Assembly (NCBI GenBank): GCA_006384855.1
Contig: VCJN01002361.1
Location: 1 to 64,000, forward strand
From: Tetraselmis striata
Lineage: Eukaryota; Chlorophyta; Chlorodendrophyceae; Chlorodendrales; Chlorodendraceae
DNA length: 64,000 nucleotides
Reading direction: 5' to 3'
This document shows positions 23,596 to 34,840 of this stretch, one piece after another. The notes below the pieces were generated by a model. That model worked only from the letters and a program-made list of their open reading frames with translations, did not search any database and was not told the origin of the DNA. The stretch's first letter is position 1, and each line of letters starts with the position of its first letter. Both the position numbers and the translations under genes were made by a program.

Positions 23596-24324
23596 ATGGC
23601 AAGGCCGGGACGTGACTCAGACGACGACACCGTCGAGCTAGACATGCCTGAGGAGGACCAGCGCGCGTCCAGTGCAGAGTGAGAATCCACAAGCCGTTAT
23701 GACAACTGTACTCGTGCACGGCCAGGCGGAGGAGGAAGGTGGTGAGAGGGGGTGGGAAGTGGCCAGTAAGCATGCCCGTTGCCGATATGAGCGGTGCCCC
23801 AGACTGTTAAGTCTGAACTGACAAGAGCACGTGGGCTTGCCTTCCTGGGCGCAGCGGTGTTGGCGAGGAGCAGAGTGGCCTGATGCCGGGGAACCTGACC
23901 CAGCGAGTTACCTCCAAGCGCGTGCTGGTATGGGCGGCGGTCTGCGGCAGCCTGCTAATTGCGCTGGCCATTGGGTTTGGCGTCGGTGCGTCACTGACCT
24001 AGGACATAAGCTGTCACTGCCTGCGCTAAACCGCCTGTCACACCGCTGCTGTGTGTGCCACTCCTCCTCCACTTAGCTTCCGATCCGCCCCGCTAACCCG
24101 CTGTAGGCTTTGGCACCCCCTCCTCGCCAAAGGAGTCATGGCCGGAGTGTGTGGGCTGGACTCCGGATGCATGCAAGGCACTGATCGAAAGTGAGAGGCC
24201 GAAGCTGAAGGTCTGGCCGGTCGGGTATGGCGCCATGGTCACAGCGGACGTCGACTATCAGCGCGTCAGGATCTGGTATAACGAGAGCACGGGATTGGTG
24301 GAAGCGAGCCCGGGTCTGGGCTGA
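23596..24324 (+). CDS. Membrane-anchored potato inhibitor I (MEROPS I13) family protein, copy 2
   Basis: Three exons with the same phases as copy 1: 23596-23678 (also exactly 83 nt), 23855-23985 and 24107-24324 (TGA), giving 143 residues. It has an acidic N-terminus (DSDDDTVELDMPEED), a SKR basic patch before one hydrophobic helix (VWAAVCGSLLIALAIGFGVG), and an inhibitor domain with SWPECVGWTPDACK, YQRVRI and a final SPGLG. The reactive loop reads AMVTADVDY, placing Ala-Asp at the predicted scissile bond, so specificity should differ from copy 1 (Met-Asp). Introns are much shorter than in copy 1 and lack homopolymers. TGTAA at 24519-24523 is a candidate poly(A) signal. The shared structure and high similarity show tandem gene duplication followed by divergence of the reactive site. 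Confidence 0.88.
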
Positions 24325-25149
24325 GCCCAACCGTAGATTTCATGGCCAGGTCGCTACTACCAGGAGTAGACTACTCCTGCTACTACCTGTATTCCGCACT
24401 GCAGTCGTGCTCGACATTGAGCAGCCCAGTGCCATGACGTACATACTGAACACACTGGTGCCAGCCCGTGTGATTTCTGCCTCATGCTGTGACTGCCACG
24501 AGCGGCACGCAGCCGGCGTGTAATACACAACATACTACTTGCATGCCCCCTCCTCCTGCCAAGGTGCCAGGGTAGCTTGAGTAACCCCCCCCCCCCCCCC
24601 CCCCCCTTCTTTAGGCATTTTTTGCTTTCAGAGCATTGTATTGCAGGCAGGGGAACTGTTGACATCAGTGTTGGTACACTACTGCTTATGTACAATGTAG
24701 CTAGGGTATACTAGGGATATGCCTTAGTACTGTAGTACATATATATATATCTATCCTCATTGATTGTCCGCACTAGCACTGCGCGCGCGCATTAGGCACC
24801 GCAACGCCTGCCTAGATGCGTGCGGCGCCCAGGCGGGCCTGGTCACTTCTTTGTAACCCGCCACTCTCCGTGCTTCACGCTCCCTCCCATAGTGCCCGGC
24901 TCGCGCCGGGGCCCGCGCATGGCGGGTTGGTAGGGATGCTGCGCACAACAGGAACAATTACTATTCGGTATTGTCCTTCCATTTAAGTTTATTAGATGAT
25001 AGAGGGATCAACGGTGACTTATCCTGCCTGAAAGATAACAACACAAAGGGAGCGGAGCGGTCCAGCAGGGTCTGCCAAGGCTGGAAGTCATCAGGTCTAA
25101 AGTGCACGTTACGAACAGCTATGGGAGTGGTTGCTGCGGTGAACATGCG
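24325..25149. other. Intergenic with C tract
   Basis: Contains a near-perfect palindrome CAGGAGTAG-A-CTACTCCTG at about 24361-24379, TGTAA at 24519, and a run of about 22 C at 24585-24606. No gene recognised. It lies between the convergent ends of inhibitor gene 2 (+) and the methyltransferase (-). Confidence 0.4.
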
Positions 25150-26881
25150 CTACAGCTCAGCGCTCATGAAGGAGGCTATGATGGCGCTGAGCAGCTTGTG
25201 CGCGGCCTGCACCTCCTCCTTTGTTGGGTAGTCCGGTAGCACTGGCAGCGCGGATTTGGGAATGCCCATCTGCAGCGCCTCCTGCTGCAGCGCGTTGAAG
25301 GCGGACACCCATCGCGCAAGTGCAACTGAGAATGCCCCGGCGGCCCTCCCTGCGACGCCGTCACCCTGCCATGCGACCGGGTGCACGGGCTCATTTTCAG
25401 GCCCGGATATCCCAGGGGAGCAGCGAGTAGACAGCGAGGTCCGCCAGCAGCCCCGCACCTGCTGCTGCTCTGCTTCGGATACATCCTTGCTGGCAGGGAT
25501 CTTTGGCCGCCGCGCGATCACTGCCATGAAGGGATCGGACAAAGGGTGTGGTGCATCGATATCTCCGCCGGGTGGGATCCGCGCCTCTGTTCGAATGCCT
25601 ACAAAACCTGCGCCGAGCAAAGGCACCCAGGGGGGGCTTACGGAGCTTGCAGAGAATATCAAGACAAATAGGCCCATGCAGCGAAATGTTCAGCAGCACC
25701 TGCCAGCTGTAGGTATCTCTCCACCAGACGCTGGCGCTGCACCATGTCGCGGTCGAGCCATCCTGGCATGCACAGCCAAGCCATCGCTCAGGAATGTCAA
25801 ATTCGTGATCAGTGACCGAGGACTACTAGAACGAGGGGATCAGCAGGGGAATACGGGTACATGGATTGCCAGAGGGCCGTGTGGGGGCAAGTTCAGCATG
25901 TCACCAGCATGCGCTCACCTGCATATGCCTTCTGTTCGAAAGAGTGTGAGGAGAAGGAGATAACAATGGTGCCTGCCGGCCGCAGCACGCGTATGCACTC
26001 GCGCAGCACCTCCAGCGGTTGAACCAAGTACTGGATCCCACAGCAGCAGAGGACAGCATCCACCTGGCTCCAAACGCAGCTCAGTATCAGCGCATGCAGG
26101 TAACACCACCGGTAACTGTAGATGTCGGCCTTTTGCTCGCCCTGCACCAGCACTCCGGCGCCTGTTTCGTGTAGTTAAGCTGCCGGTGCTTTGGCCTGCG
26201 CACCTCTGCGTTGCTGAGGGGAAGCTGGACATGCTTGCCCGCCGCATTGATGTCCATCAGAAAGTGGCGGTCCAGCCGCGGATTCGCCAGCAGCTCCGCA
26301 TCATTCATGCCGTGCCCAATCACTTGGTCGATGGGGAGCAGGGAAGACGGCGGCAGGTGGCTATGGACCGAGCTGCATAGGTCCAGAACGGTGGACCCAG
26401 GTGTCAGCTCCTCCGCGTACACCTCTGCCAGCAGAGAGAATGCATATGCGAAATGTTCAGTACAGTACACCATCCGGAGAAGTGACACCAGGTAAATCAG
26501 TTGCTAACCCTTCTAATGAGTTCAGATGGCGCCACCTGTAAGCCGTTCTCGGAATGCCGCATCGACATGGTACGCAAGGCATGGATCCTGGTAAAATTCT
26601 GGGTCAGGGTTGTCGTTCAGGCGACGGCGCTCCTCGACTGACAGCGGATCGGGGTCCACAGAGATGCCCAGGCTGGACTTCGACGCCTGAATTTCCCTTC
26701 GGACGCTCTCACGGCGCCTCTCCGGTATGTCGCCAGGGCCAGAGTGGGAGTGTGTGACGTAGCGTGTCCCCCTAGCGACATATCGGCTGCACGATGCAGG
26801 TCTCCATCGCATGGTGCCTGCTGTGCGCGGGGCTGGGCGTGTCTGCTGAGCCAATTGGTTCAACAGTTGCATTGCCGCCAT
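25150..26881 (-). CDS. SAM-dependent methyltransferase, probably organelle-targeted (unknown substrate)
   Basis: Proposed exons: 26881-26536, 26424-26204, 26063-25919, 25762-25700, 25607-25459 and 25365-25150, in phase, about 379 residues. The first ~45 residues are rich in Arg/Ser/Ala with few acids, like a transit peptide. Then follow NPDPEFYQDPCLAYHVD, the Rossmann motif I region GSTVLDLCSSVHSHLP, GHGMNDAELLANPRLD, VDAVLCCCGIQYL, RVLRPAGTIVISFSS and, near the end, GFVGIRT…DPFMAVIARRP. This order is typical of a plant/cyanobacterial methyltransferase type-11 family with VLDLMSSWVSHLP. The substrate is not predictable. The last intron is uncertain: the frame stays open from exon 5 into exon 6, so the intron 25366-25458 could be retained. 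The head-to-tail neighbours give no functional hint. Confidence 0.8.
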
Positions 26882-28136
26882 TCTTCGGCAGGTGACATTC
26901 CTAGTGTAGTGAGGTCCTCGTGCTGACAAAAGGCAGACATCCGACAGCGTCAGCAGCGTGCGAGTTTGGACCATCAGAGCTGCGCAGTCACGTCTTCCAG
27001 AGCCACGCGCATAACTCGCACGCTTTTTTTGCCGTGTAGGGTGTGAGGTTATGGTTAATGTACTTTGCGTGCATTCTCCGGACGCTCTCCCTGTACCCAA
27101 AAAGTTCTTAACACGGGCGGCGTCTGTGAAGCGCGGTGTGCGGGGGTCAGCGAGGTTTTAATAACCTACCCGTACAGGGTAGCGGCTAGCGACTATATGA
27201 AGACGGTACAGTATTCGCAGTACTTAGAGACTGGCACCAGCAGTTATCATAACATCTAATAAGAGGGTTTTTCTAACTCTGCGCCCGCCAGGAGCTATCA
27301 CCCTTTACACCCAGCACCAGTCTGGGCGCGACACCGCTTCTTCGGCTATTGGGGGCCCATTTAGGTTTTTTTTTTTTACTACTTCATACCCCTACATGTT
27401 GTGTATCGGTCTGAACCCGCCCGATGAGGACCAAACCACAGGACTGTACGAGGTACTGTCCCAACAAGCATCAGGCGGAGGTGATGTCGACGATTTGCGG
27501 TCACAACGCCTCCACCTGACCGGAAACGAACTTGTGATGGGTGCACGTCACCTGCTGCGGTCGCTAATGCGGTTATTAGCTAATTAGCCTACCTGTACCT
27601 GTGCCTGTACCTGTATGACTGCGGCGGGGCGGGGGCCCGCATGGCCGCGCAATAAACGAGCATCAGCTGCCCGCCTCCGCCGCTTGTCCAGAGTGTCGAC
27701 CAGACGACAAGCAGTCAATATAGCTCTGTCCGATACTCGTGCGCAGGCCACCTGCCTCTTCTCGTTCTCACTTCCGTCCACATACAGGTATGCGGAACTG
27801 CTGCTTTCGGAGCTGCCTCAGCGCCCACCTCCCGTGCCCCACTTGCCGCCAAGGAATGCGCGCGAACCGCCGAGAATTGCGCGCGCGCCCAGGGAATTGC
27901 CTCCTGCTTCAGCCGCCGCCTCCCATCGCAACCTGGGCCGCTCTGCTGCCAGCCCCCAGCCCCGACAGCAACTCCATAGATCCAGTTCTCCGAGGTCGCG
28001 GGCGCTCATATCAGCAAGTGTATCACGCACCGCTAGCAGGCAGCGCCGGTCCCACGGTCGCACGCGAGACAGCTGGTTAGGCGCCTATCTCGATGCGCTT
28101 CGAGGCTGACCCCGGCTTGCTCTGCCTCCGGCCAGG
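26882..28136. other. Divergent intergenic region between methyltransferase and cytochrome b5
   Basis: No gene is supported. The stretch 27615-28109 has an open frame rich in Arg/Pro/Ala without motifs and is more likely 5' UTR or promoter of the cytochrome b5 gene. A T10 run lies at about 27368. CCTGTACCTGTGCC repeats are at 27592-27614. Confidence 0.4.
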
Positions 28137-28790
28137 ATGACAACCGACGAAGTACAGCCAGCCCCCGCTGACGGCAAGAAGGTGTTTACCCTGGAGGAAT
28201 GCGAGAAGCACATCGCGGAGGAGGACTGCTGGCTCGTCATTCACGGCAAGGTGTATGACGTGACGGAGATGCTGGACGAGCACCCCGGCGGCGGCGATAT
28301 CCTGGTGTCTGCGTCAGGTGAGGCGCAGCGCCGCGGCCTCCAGAGTCAAGGGCCGGTGGGGTCACAGCCATGTCGGTCTACACGCCCGGAAGGAACGTTC
28401 AGGTAGCCGCCAGGCACAAGCCTATTGATGCCATGCCTCAGGAACGTTGCTGCGGACGCAGGCCGGGATGCGACCGACGACTTCGAGGACGTGGGGCACA
28501 GCACGTCAGCGCGGGAGTGGCTTCAAAAGTATTATATCGGCGAATACGCGGTAAGGTCTCCTTATGTGGCAGCGCGTGCGCCTGCCTGGCTGCTCTGCTT
28601 TGACTACCAGGACAGCGAGCCACTATCTGACCGGGGCCTTTCCTGGCAGGGCGGCGACCCCTCCGCAGAGAAGAAGGCAGCCAAGAACGGCCAGGCTGGC
28701 GCGCCAGACGGTGGCTTGGCGAAGACGTTCAAGGCGCTGCTCCCCATCCTGATCATCCTACTCGCAGTGTACTTCAAATTCCTGGCATAG
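28137..28790 (+). CDS. Cytochrome b5, tail-anchored (ER type)
   Basis: Three exons: 28137-28317, 28462-28550 and 28650-28790 (TAG), phases 1 and 0, giving 136 residues, the usual size. Exon 1 carries [33 protein letters not shown] and the heme-binding EHPGGGD. Exon 2 begins at the second AG (…GACGCAG|GCCGGG), which restores [21 protein letters not shown] with the second axial His. Exon 3 has a Lys/Gly linker and a single C-terminal hydrophobic segment ([17 protein letters not shown]) for post-translational membrane insertion. It carries electrons to desaturases, hydroxylases and similar enzymes at the ER face. An earlier AG at 28440 would give a frame that loses [19 protein letters not shown] at 29049-29053 is a candidate poly(A) signal. 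Confidence 0.95.
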
Positions 28791-29305
28791 GGCGGGCGAG
28801 ATGCGGCGCGTTGTGGTGTGCTGGGAGCGTGCAAGGGTCTCCACCGCTCATCTATCATGCGGCGCCGTGCTTCGGGGTGTGCAAGGGCTCCTATGGTTGC
28901 GGGTGCACGGCGGCGCTGATGGAAGAAAACCACCCATAGGCGATTGCATGACCGCCCTATATAAGTAGCAGCATCGATGCTGCAGATCCCACCATCGCAG
29001 TCACACCCGCTGCCGTGCCTGCAAGATGCGCAGGAGGGCCGGTCCCACTGTAAGGGCAATGCTATGATATGCAGCCGCTCGTGTGGGAGGTCGTGCGATT
29101 CCATCACAACCAGGCATCACTCGCTCTGTCAGTGCCAAGGGGTTTCAGGAGAGGGTGGAATGCCTCGCCCGGCAGCTCATTGTTGACCATATTGTACAGA
29201 CGGGCCGCTGAGTTGGAGTGAGGAATAGGCGGAATTACAAGATGCATTGCTGTTGCGGCTGCCATCAGCATGCCGCAGCCACCAGCGACTGCCAGCGCAG
29301 TCCCT
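28791..29305. other. Convergent intergenic region, two poly(A)-like signals
   Basis: TGTAA at 29049-29053 (for cytochrome b5) and TTACA at 29235-29239 (TGTAA for eIF2 beta on the minus strand, about 70 nt after its stop). No gene seen. Confidence 0.45.
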
Positions 29306-31509
29306 CTAGGTGCGTGGGCGGCGGGTGACACGGGCCTGGAAACCCTGCTTGATAGCCGTCACAGTACGCGAGGCACCGCACTGCAAGATTGAGGAGGAGG
29401 GGCACAAGAGGTCAGCCACACGAGCGACATGTACAGCGTCACTAGTAGCGAGGGGGGGCAGCCATGCAGACGGCTGAGCATGCAGCTTCCGGCCAGCCAG
29501 GCGACTCACCTGCTGACACCTGAGGTACATCAGCCTGGTGGCCTGCTCCCTGTCGAGCAGTGTATCCGCGGACTTGCACCAGGTGCACAGCACGTAGTCA
29601 TTGACATACCGTCTCAACACGCCCTCGAACGCCTTTGGCATGAACTTGCCCTTCACGATGAGGCGCTGCTGCCCGTCCAGCGAGCCGCTGGTACCCAGCT
29701 CCGCCATCAGGAAGGCCTGCATGTGCTCGGGCTGGCGGTTCATGGCCTTGCACAGGTCCATGAAGTTGATGAAGACCGTCTTCTTGGTCCCCTCACGCGC
29801 CACCTGCAGCCGGGAGGCATCACCACCATCAGGAATACTAGGGGGGGGGGGGGGGGGGGGGGTAACAATCCACAAATGTCATAGGCGCCGCGGAGCACCT
29901 GAGGGGGCTTCATGATCGTGCGGCGCCTCTCGCCAGTCAGCTCCGGGTTGTTCTCCCTGAGGATGCCGAACACGCGGCCTACATCGGCGATGGAAACCGC
30001 GCAGTTGTCAGTGTGGAGGGGGACACGCGGCCAGGAAGGGGGCGATGCAGGCGATACACATACGACGAACACATCCGCACGAAGAAACTCGTGATATAGA
30101 TATAGATATAGACATAGACATAGACATAGACATTTGTGCATTTGTGTACAGCAATAGAACAAGCAGCCAGGAATGACAGGCTGGCACGGTGACTTTGGTC
30201 ATGCAACAATTGCTGTTCTATATATCCTCAATAAGCACATATACGCACATGCATGTGTATATGTGTTCAGTTATGTGTTTCTGCATAGCTGAAGCACAAC
30301 ACAGCGTATCTGTACACATTCTGATGAGGATTTTTTGATACTCGCAGTACTGGTACCCCGGCAGCTTATTGTGGCAGTACCTCCCGTGGTACTTGAGCAA
30401 CATGCATGCAGTGCAGGACTGGACAGGACTGGACAGGACTGGACACCCTCCTGGTGCGGACATCAGATGGGTTGGAGAGCCAAGCCCTCACCGAGCAGCT
30501 CATCATAGGTGTAGTCGCGGTCAGACCCCTCCCAGGGCAGGCCAGAGGAGCTGGTGGCCTTGGCATCGCCCTCTCCCCCCTCACCCTCGCCTTCAAAGTC
30601 CGCAAAGTCGTCCAGGTCGCGGGCCTGGTGGCCACACGCCACAGTGTCGCCAGCGTCAGCGGGCGCGCGAGACAGCAACCCGCAAGCTAGCAGGCCATGG
30701 AGGTCCGGCAGCGTACCTTGGCCTTCTTCTTCTTCTTCTTGTTCTTGAGGTTCAGGGTCAGGTCATTCAGGTCGAGGTCCTCGCCGGCGGGGGCGGGGGC
30801 CTCCTCGCCCGCAGCAGGGGCGGCCGCGCCATCAGCCGGAGCGGCGCCCAGGGTGCCATCCTGCGTGACCCGAAAGTGCCGTCAGCTTTATGCTGTACCC
30901 AGAGAGCATTGGCCATGACCGGGGTTGTGCAAAAGTCCCGCATGAGGTCTGAATGTCATGTCATTATAAATACGCCGTGACGGCACTAAAGCACAAGTGC
31001 ATTACGGTATTCACTCTTGGTTGTTGCAGCCTCATAAGTATGCAACTCATGCGCTGCGCTGTCCCCTCCCCCCTTTGCGCCAGCCAGAAAAACAAACGCC
31101 TTCATGAACACGCCTCGCGCGCTTCTCACGCAAAAGACACAAAGGCAGCAGGCTCCGCGCTCAGGCCGGCCAGCGTACCAGGTCGAGGGGGGCCTTCTTG
31201 CTCTTCTTCTTCTTCTTGGCTCCGCTGAAGAGGTCAGCGTCAACTGCATGACCAGCCGGGCAAGCGGACAGGGAGCGGTGAGTCCCGCGATCACATCGCC
31301 GCGGAACTTCGCGCCCCCTCCAAGCTTGCGAGCCCGCCCCCCGCCCCCCTCCACACACACACACACCCCTCACCCCCTCCGCACCCGCCCTATTGAGGCG
31401 CGATCTGCCGGAGCACCGAGCTCGCCAGAAGCACAGCGAGTGTCACTCACCTGCCAAGTCCTCAAGCTTTTCTGGGAGGTCGTCCTGTGGGTAAAGGAGG
31501 AAGGTGGGG

Positions 31510-31546
<37 letters not shown>

Positions 31547-31670
31547 CGTTAGGAGGTGCTGATGAGCCAAGGGGGTGCAAGCATGGGCCGCCGCCGGTGC
31601 CGGCAGACGGCGATTAGTCGCAACCGGCGCCCAAATCCCACTGCCGCGAGGCCGGGTCACTAACCGCCAT
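29306..31670 (-). CDS. Translation initiation factor eIF2 subunit beta
   Basis: Eight exons, all phases consistent: 31670-31665, 31484-31451, 31243-31179, 30860-30717, 30624-30492, 29978-29899, 29803-29510 and 29380-29306 (TAG), giving 276 residues. The first coding exon is only ATGGCG. The N-terminal half has Lys blocks (GAKKKKKSKK and KNKKKKKAK) in acidic, Ala/Pro-rich sequence; such blocks contact eIF5 and eIF2B epsilon. The core follows: DYTYDELLGRVFGILRENNP, RRRTIMKPPQ, VFINFMDLCKAMNRQPEH, AELGTSGSLDGQQRLIVKG and LRRYVNDYVLCTWC, with a C-terminal CxxC…CxxC zinc finger (CTWCKS … CQQCGAS). It forms the eIF2-GTP-initiator-tRNA ternary complex in the cytosol. Introns 1 and 6 contain long G tracts on the plus strand (C in the transcript). 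Poly(A) candidate TTACA lies at 29235. Confidence 0.96.
29841..29862 (+). repeat. Homopolymer G22 in eIF2 beta intron 6
   Basis: Lies within the 95-nt intron 29804-29898. In the transcript it is C22, upstream of the 3' splice site. Confidence 0.95.
30091..30135 (+). repeat. Short tandem repeat (TAGATA/TAGACA)n in eIF2 beta intron 5
   Basis: About seven hexamer units, TAGATA changing to TAGACA. Confidence 0.85.
30411..30443 (+). repeat. Tandem repeat of AGGACTGGAC in eIF2 beta intron 5
   Basis: About three units of a 10-11-bp motif. Confidence 0.8.
31512..31545 (+). repeat. Homopolymer G34 in eIF2 beta intron 1
   Basis: One of the longest pure runs in the window, 27 nt upstream (in transcript sense) of the second coding exon. 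Confidence 0.95.
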
Positions 31671-32103
31671 TGTGACGACAAAGAGGCTGGGCTCTGTTGC
31701 TCCGGGGAAGAATGCTTCCAGCAGGCTGGCGCTGAATAGGCTTGACACCCCGGGGGGGTTAACAGACCCTGCTGTCGCGTGATGCGCTCGGAACAGACGC
31801 TTGTTTCGGCGGACTGCCTGCTGATACTCCGCTCCCGCCTACCTCGCGCGGGGCCGGTGTTCCTCGTTGCGCGGGTCCACGCGCGGAAAAGCCCGGCGGC
31901 GGCGGCGCGGCGGCGCAACGAGCAAAATGTACTGTACTATGTAGGTCATGCGCGCGGGCGCGCGCATTTCAAATAAAGGGAGGGGGCATTGGAATTTGCC
32001 GAAACGACGCCCTGGATTGGCTTGCAGTTTTTTTAGGGCAGGAGCCTGCTGCTGTGGGGAACCCGCAAGAACAAAAAGCACGAAGGGAGGGAGGGGGGAC
32101 GGA
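31671..32103. other. 5' flank of eIF2 beta
   Basis: No gene seen. It is GC-rich and ends at the terminal repeat of the DIRS-like element. Confidence 0.35.
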
Positions 32104-32639
32104 CGCGGCCCGCCACATGGTAGGCGGGGCGCGAAGATGGAAGATGGGGACAGCAGAGATCCCGCTAGTTTTTATAGCATACTATCTCGCGAGCGGGATC
32201 GACTGCTCTCAGCGATGTTTTGGAGTTGACTGTGCTTGTTGTCACGACAATTTCATAGCTACGTACGTAGTCTAATTTGGGTGACTGTTGTAGCACGCCC
32301 GCAGCACAACGGTCCATGCTCGTGCTTAGTAAGATGTGTAGCTGCGCGCGTCGCATGCATGGCACGTGGATTAGCGTGTCGCAGGCGAACGCGCGCAGGC
32401 GGAAGGAACCCCCCCAACTGCTGGTAATAAATAACATTGCAAAGAGAGGGGGTTGTGTGCTAGTTTATTTGCCGAGCTCGATCATCATATTGGGGCACGA
32501 CGCGTGAGGGCGCCGGCTGGCCCGAGGGGCAGACGAGGGGCGGTCAACAAGCCGGGGCAGGGCACCGGATCCGAAGGGGGGGGCGAAAGGCGACAACCGG
32601 GTCATTTGGGAGGACCGACGCCATCACGTACGCCGAGTC

Positions 32640-33726
32640 GGCCGGGCGCGAAGGCATCCAGGGAGGGCGAGAAGATAACCACCTCGGACGCCATTTCCGA
32701 AAGGCGCTAGTGCATGTTCCGGTCAGGCGGGTAGGGCACGATGACAGTGCCCGCCGCGCCGGAACTGTGGAGTTTGATGACGAGATCGTCAATGAGCCCC
32801 CTTGTCGTGCGTAGAGTGGCACCAGCTGGATGTGCTCGCGATGCCACGATAGAGACGTCGAAAAGGCGCAAGCTGTCGGTAGCCTCACCGCAGAGGTCGC
32901 GCTAGCGGGAGTTGTAGCCGCGCGTTCTCCAATTCAATTAGCGAAGCGGCCAATTGTGTGGCGACCCCAGATATTGTCGAGGTGGTTGAAGTGGCGTAGG
33001 TTGAACGCCTTGTCGTCGTAGTCGATCTCGCGGCCGAGCAGGCGGTCAACCAAGATGTTCGCCGTGGTCTTGATGTATCGCGAACGAATAGAGATGTCCT
33101 TGGTGTCGCGCAGGATGAGCCACAACTTCCGTAGCTCGAATATGAGCGGAGGGGAGCGGAAGGGGAGGTTGGCGAGAATGCGGACCACCCCCGCCACATG
33201 TTGTCCGCGTGGAGCAGCACATGTCGACCTCGCAGCTACGAGGGGAAGGTGAGCACGGCATACCGGACAGCCTTGAGCTACTTGTAGGCGGCGTGCATGT
33301 CGCAGTCGCCGTCGTACAAGAAGCCCCGCGCCTCGGTGGTCTCGTTGAGGATGGCGCCCCACCCATAGCCGGAGCTGTCGACGTGCATGAAGACGGTCTA
33401 GACGGGCTTTGTAGATGGTGTGGCCGTTGCTTTGGATAGGGACCGCGGCCCACCACTCGAGGTCACGCCGGAGCTGGTGCGTCATCTTGACGTGCCCGCC
33501 CCACGAGTCCTTCATGCAGACTACATACGTCATGCACATTGCACAGGTACAACCGAGCCGGCTTGATGGCGAGGAACAAGAACTTGGCACGACCTGCCAG
33601 GGACACGCGCTCTCGCACATGCGGCCATCGCTTGTCGCGCTTATAACGTGGCGGATGAGAAATTGAAACTGAAATTGAAAGCGGATGAGACAGAGGGCCG
33701 TTGCAGCGAGCGATTCCCCCTTCCGC

Positions 33727-33764
<38 letters not shown>

Positions 33765-34000
33765 CGAATTGTATACCTTTTTGTGGGTTAAACTCCATGC
33801 CGAGGACGCGGTGCTCTACGTAGCCGATGCATTGGCTCCCTTGTCGGGATGTCGGCTGAGGCCTAGCTTCCCCGGTATTGAAGTGATGCGGTCTCGCATC
33901 ACCGCGTAGGCCTGCGCTCGATTCGACGCGAAGAACAAGAAGTCACCCATGTCGCCGGTCGGGAGTCACGTCCCCCATGTTGGTGCAAAGGCGGCGAGCG
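32640..34000 (-). pseudogene. RT/RNase H/methyltransferase-like remnant of DIRS element C
   Basis: On the minus strand from about 33980: DMGDFLFFASNRAQAY (the position of YVDDFLxF, with the catalytic Asp pair damaged), then LGLSRHPDKG, YVEHRVLGMEFNPQKG, and WGGHVKMTHQLRRDLEWWAAVP. RNase H-like fragments follow, then SRYIKTTANILVDRLLGREID and WGRHTIGRFAN (32934-33620). Last comes LIDDLVIKLHSSGAAGTVIVPYPPDRN and MASEVVIFSPS (32650-32790), the methyltransferase-like module. Frames shift repeatedly, and a G36 run (33729-33764) interrupts the RT part. Confidence 0.75.
33729..33764 (+). repeat. Homopolymer G36 inside the DIRS-C RT remnant
   Basis: Longest pure G run in the window. It interrupts a formerly coding sequence, so it must have grown after insertion of the element. 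Confidence 0.95.
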
Positions 34001-34840
34001 GCCCGTCCTTCAACGGGATGCGCACGTCGTTGCCGATCATGTCGACGACCTTGCGTTCGGCGCCGATGTCCGCCCATGCATGCAAGTTGCGTCACACTTG
34101 GTGACTCATGTAGTCAGACTACTGGGGAGTGCAAGAGTCCGATGGCGCATGGATGTGCGGCTGGCGCGCAAATATATGCCCGCGCTCAAAAGCCACGTAG
34201 ATATCCCGAGGACGCGTACCCGTGGCGCGCCGTGGCATGAATAGTCGGCCAGACGGGGCTGCTCGTTCGTCAGTGCACGGCAGTCGAGTCGGTCACAGGT
34301 TGGGTATGTACGGAATATCACGACCGTCGACCGATGACGGGGTAAGAAATTGAATAAACCAGCCATGCCGAGGCAGCACCGAGCAGTCGGCGCCAAGATG
34401 GAGCGTGCCATATTGCTGAGGTCACGCGAAGGGGGCCACCGGTACTACCAACCTGCGCAACATGCGCGGTCGGAATCGGGGCTCGACGGGACGAGAAGAC
34501 ACAAGCGAGATGGCGTAGCGCTCGCCTTTCGAAAAATGCGATTTGCACTCGGCCGGTGTCAGCACTACCAGTGAAGACCGGTTACTCGCATCCATGACGA
34601 CGTTGCTGGCGGTCAGAGGTCGGCGAGTCTTCGCACGCGGGTCTAGCGTGCGGGAAAGCCTAAGCGTCTTGTGCGGGACCAACCCGTGAGCATCGCCGCG
34701 GCCCGCCACATGCATGGTAGGTGGGGCGCAAAGATGGAAAATGGGGACAACGGAGAACCCGCTAGTTTTTATATAATTCTACGTCAAGCGGGGTCGACAC
34801 TAAACAAAGTGATGGAGTTGATTGTGCTCGTTCTCACGGA

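Larger units (their letters stand above)
32104..34840 (-). mobile_element. Decayed DIRS-like retrotransposon (element C)
   Basis: Direct repeats of about 145 bp bound it: 32104-32249 and 34697-34840 share CGCGGCCCGCCACATG, GGGGCGC, AAGATGG, GGGGACA, CCCGCTAGTTTTTATA and GGAGTTGA. Minus-strand fragments between them follow DIRS order: RT palm, RNase H, a C-terminal bridge and a methyltransferase-like domain. A recombinase domain was not recognised, so the element is probably internally deleted as well as frameshifted. Confidence 0.75.

Noticed and set aside
27615-28109. 164-codon frame upstream of cytochrome b5
   Set aside because: Arg/Pro/Ala-rich with no motif. It ends just before the cytochrome b5 ATG and is better explained as GC-rich 5' UTR/promoter.
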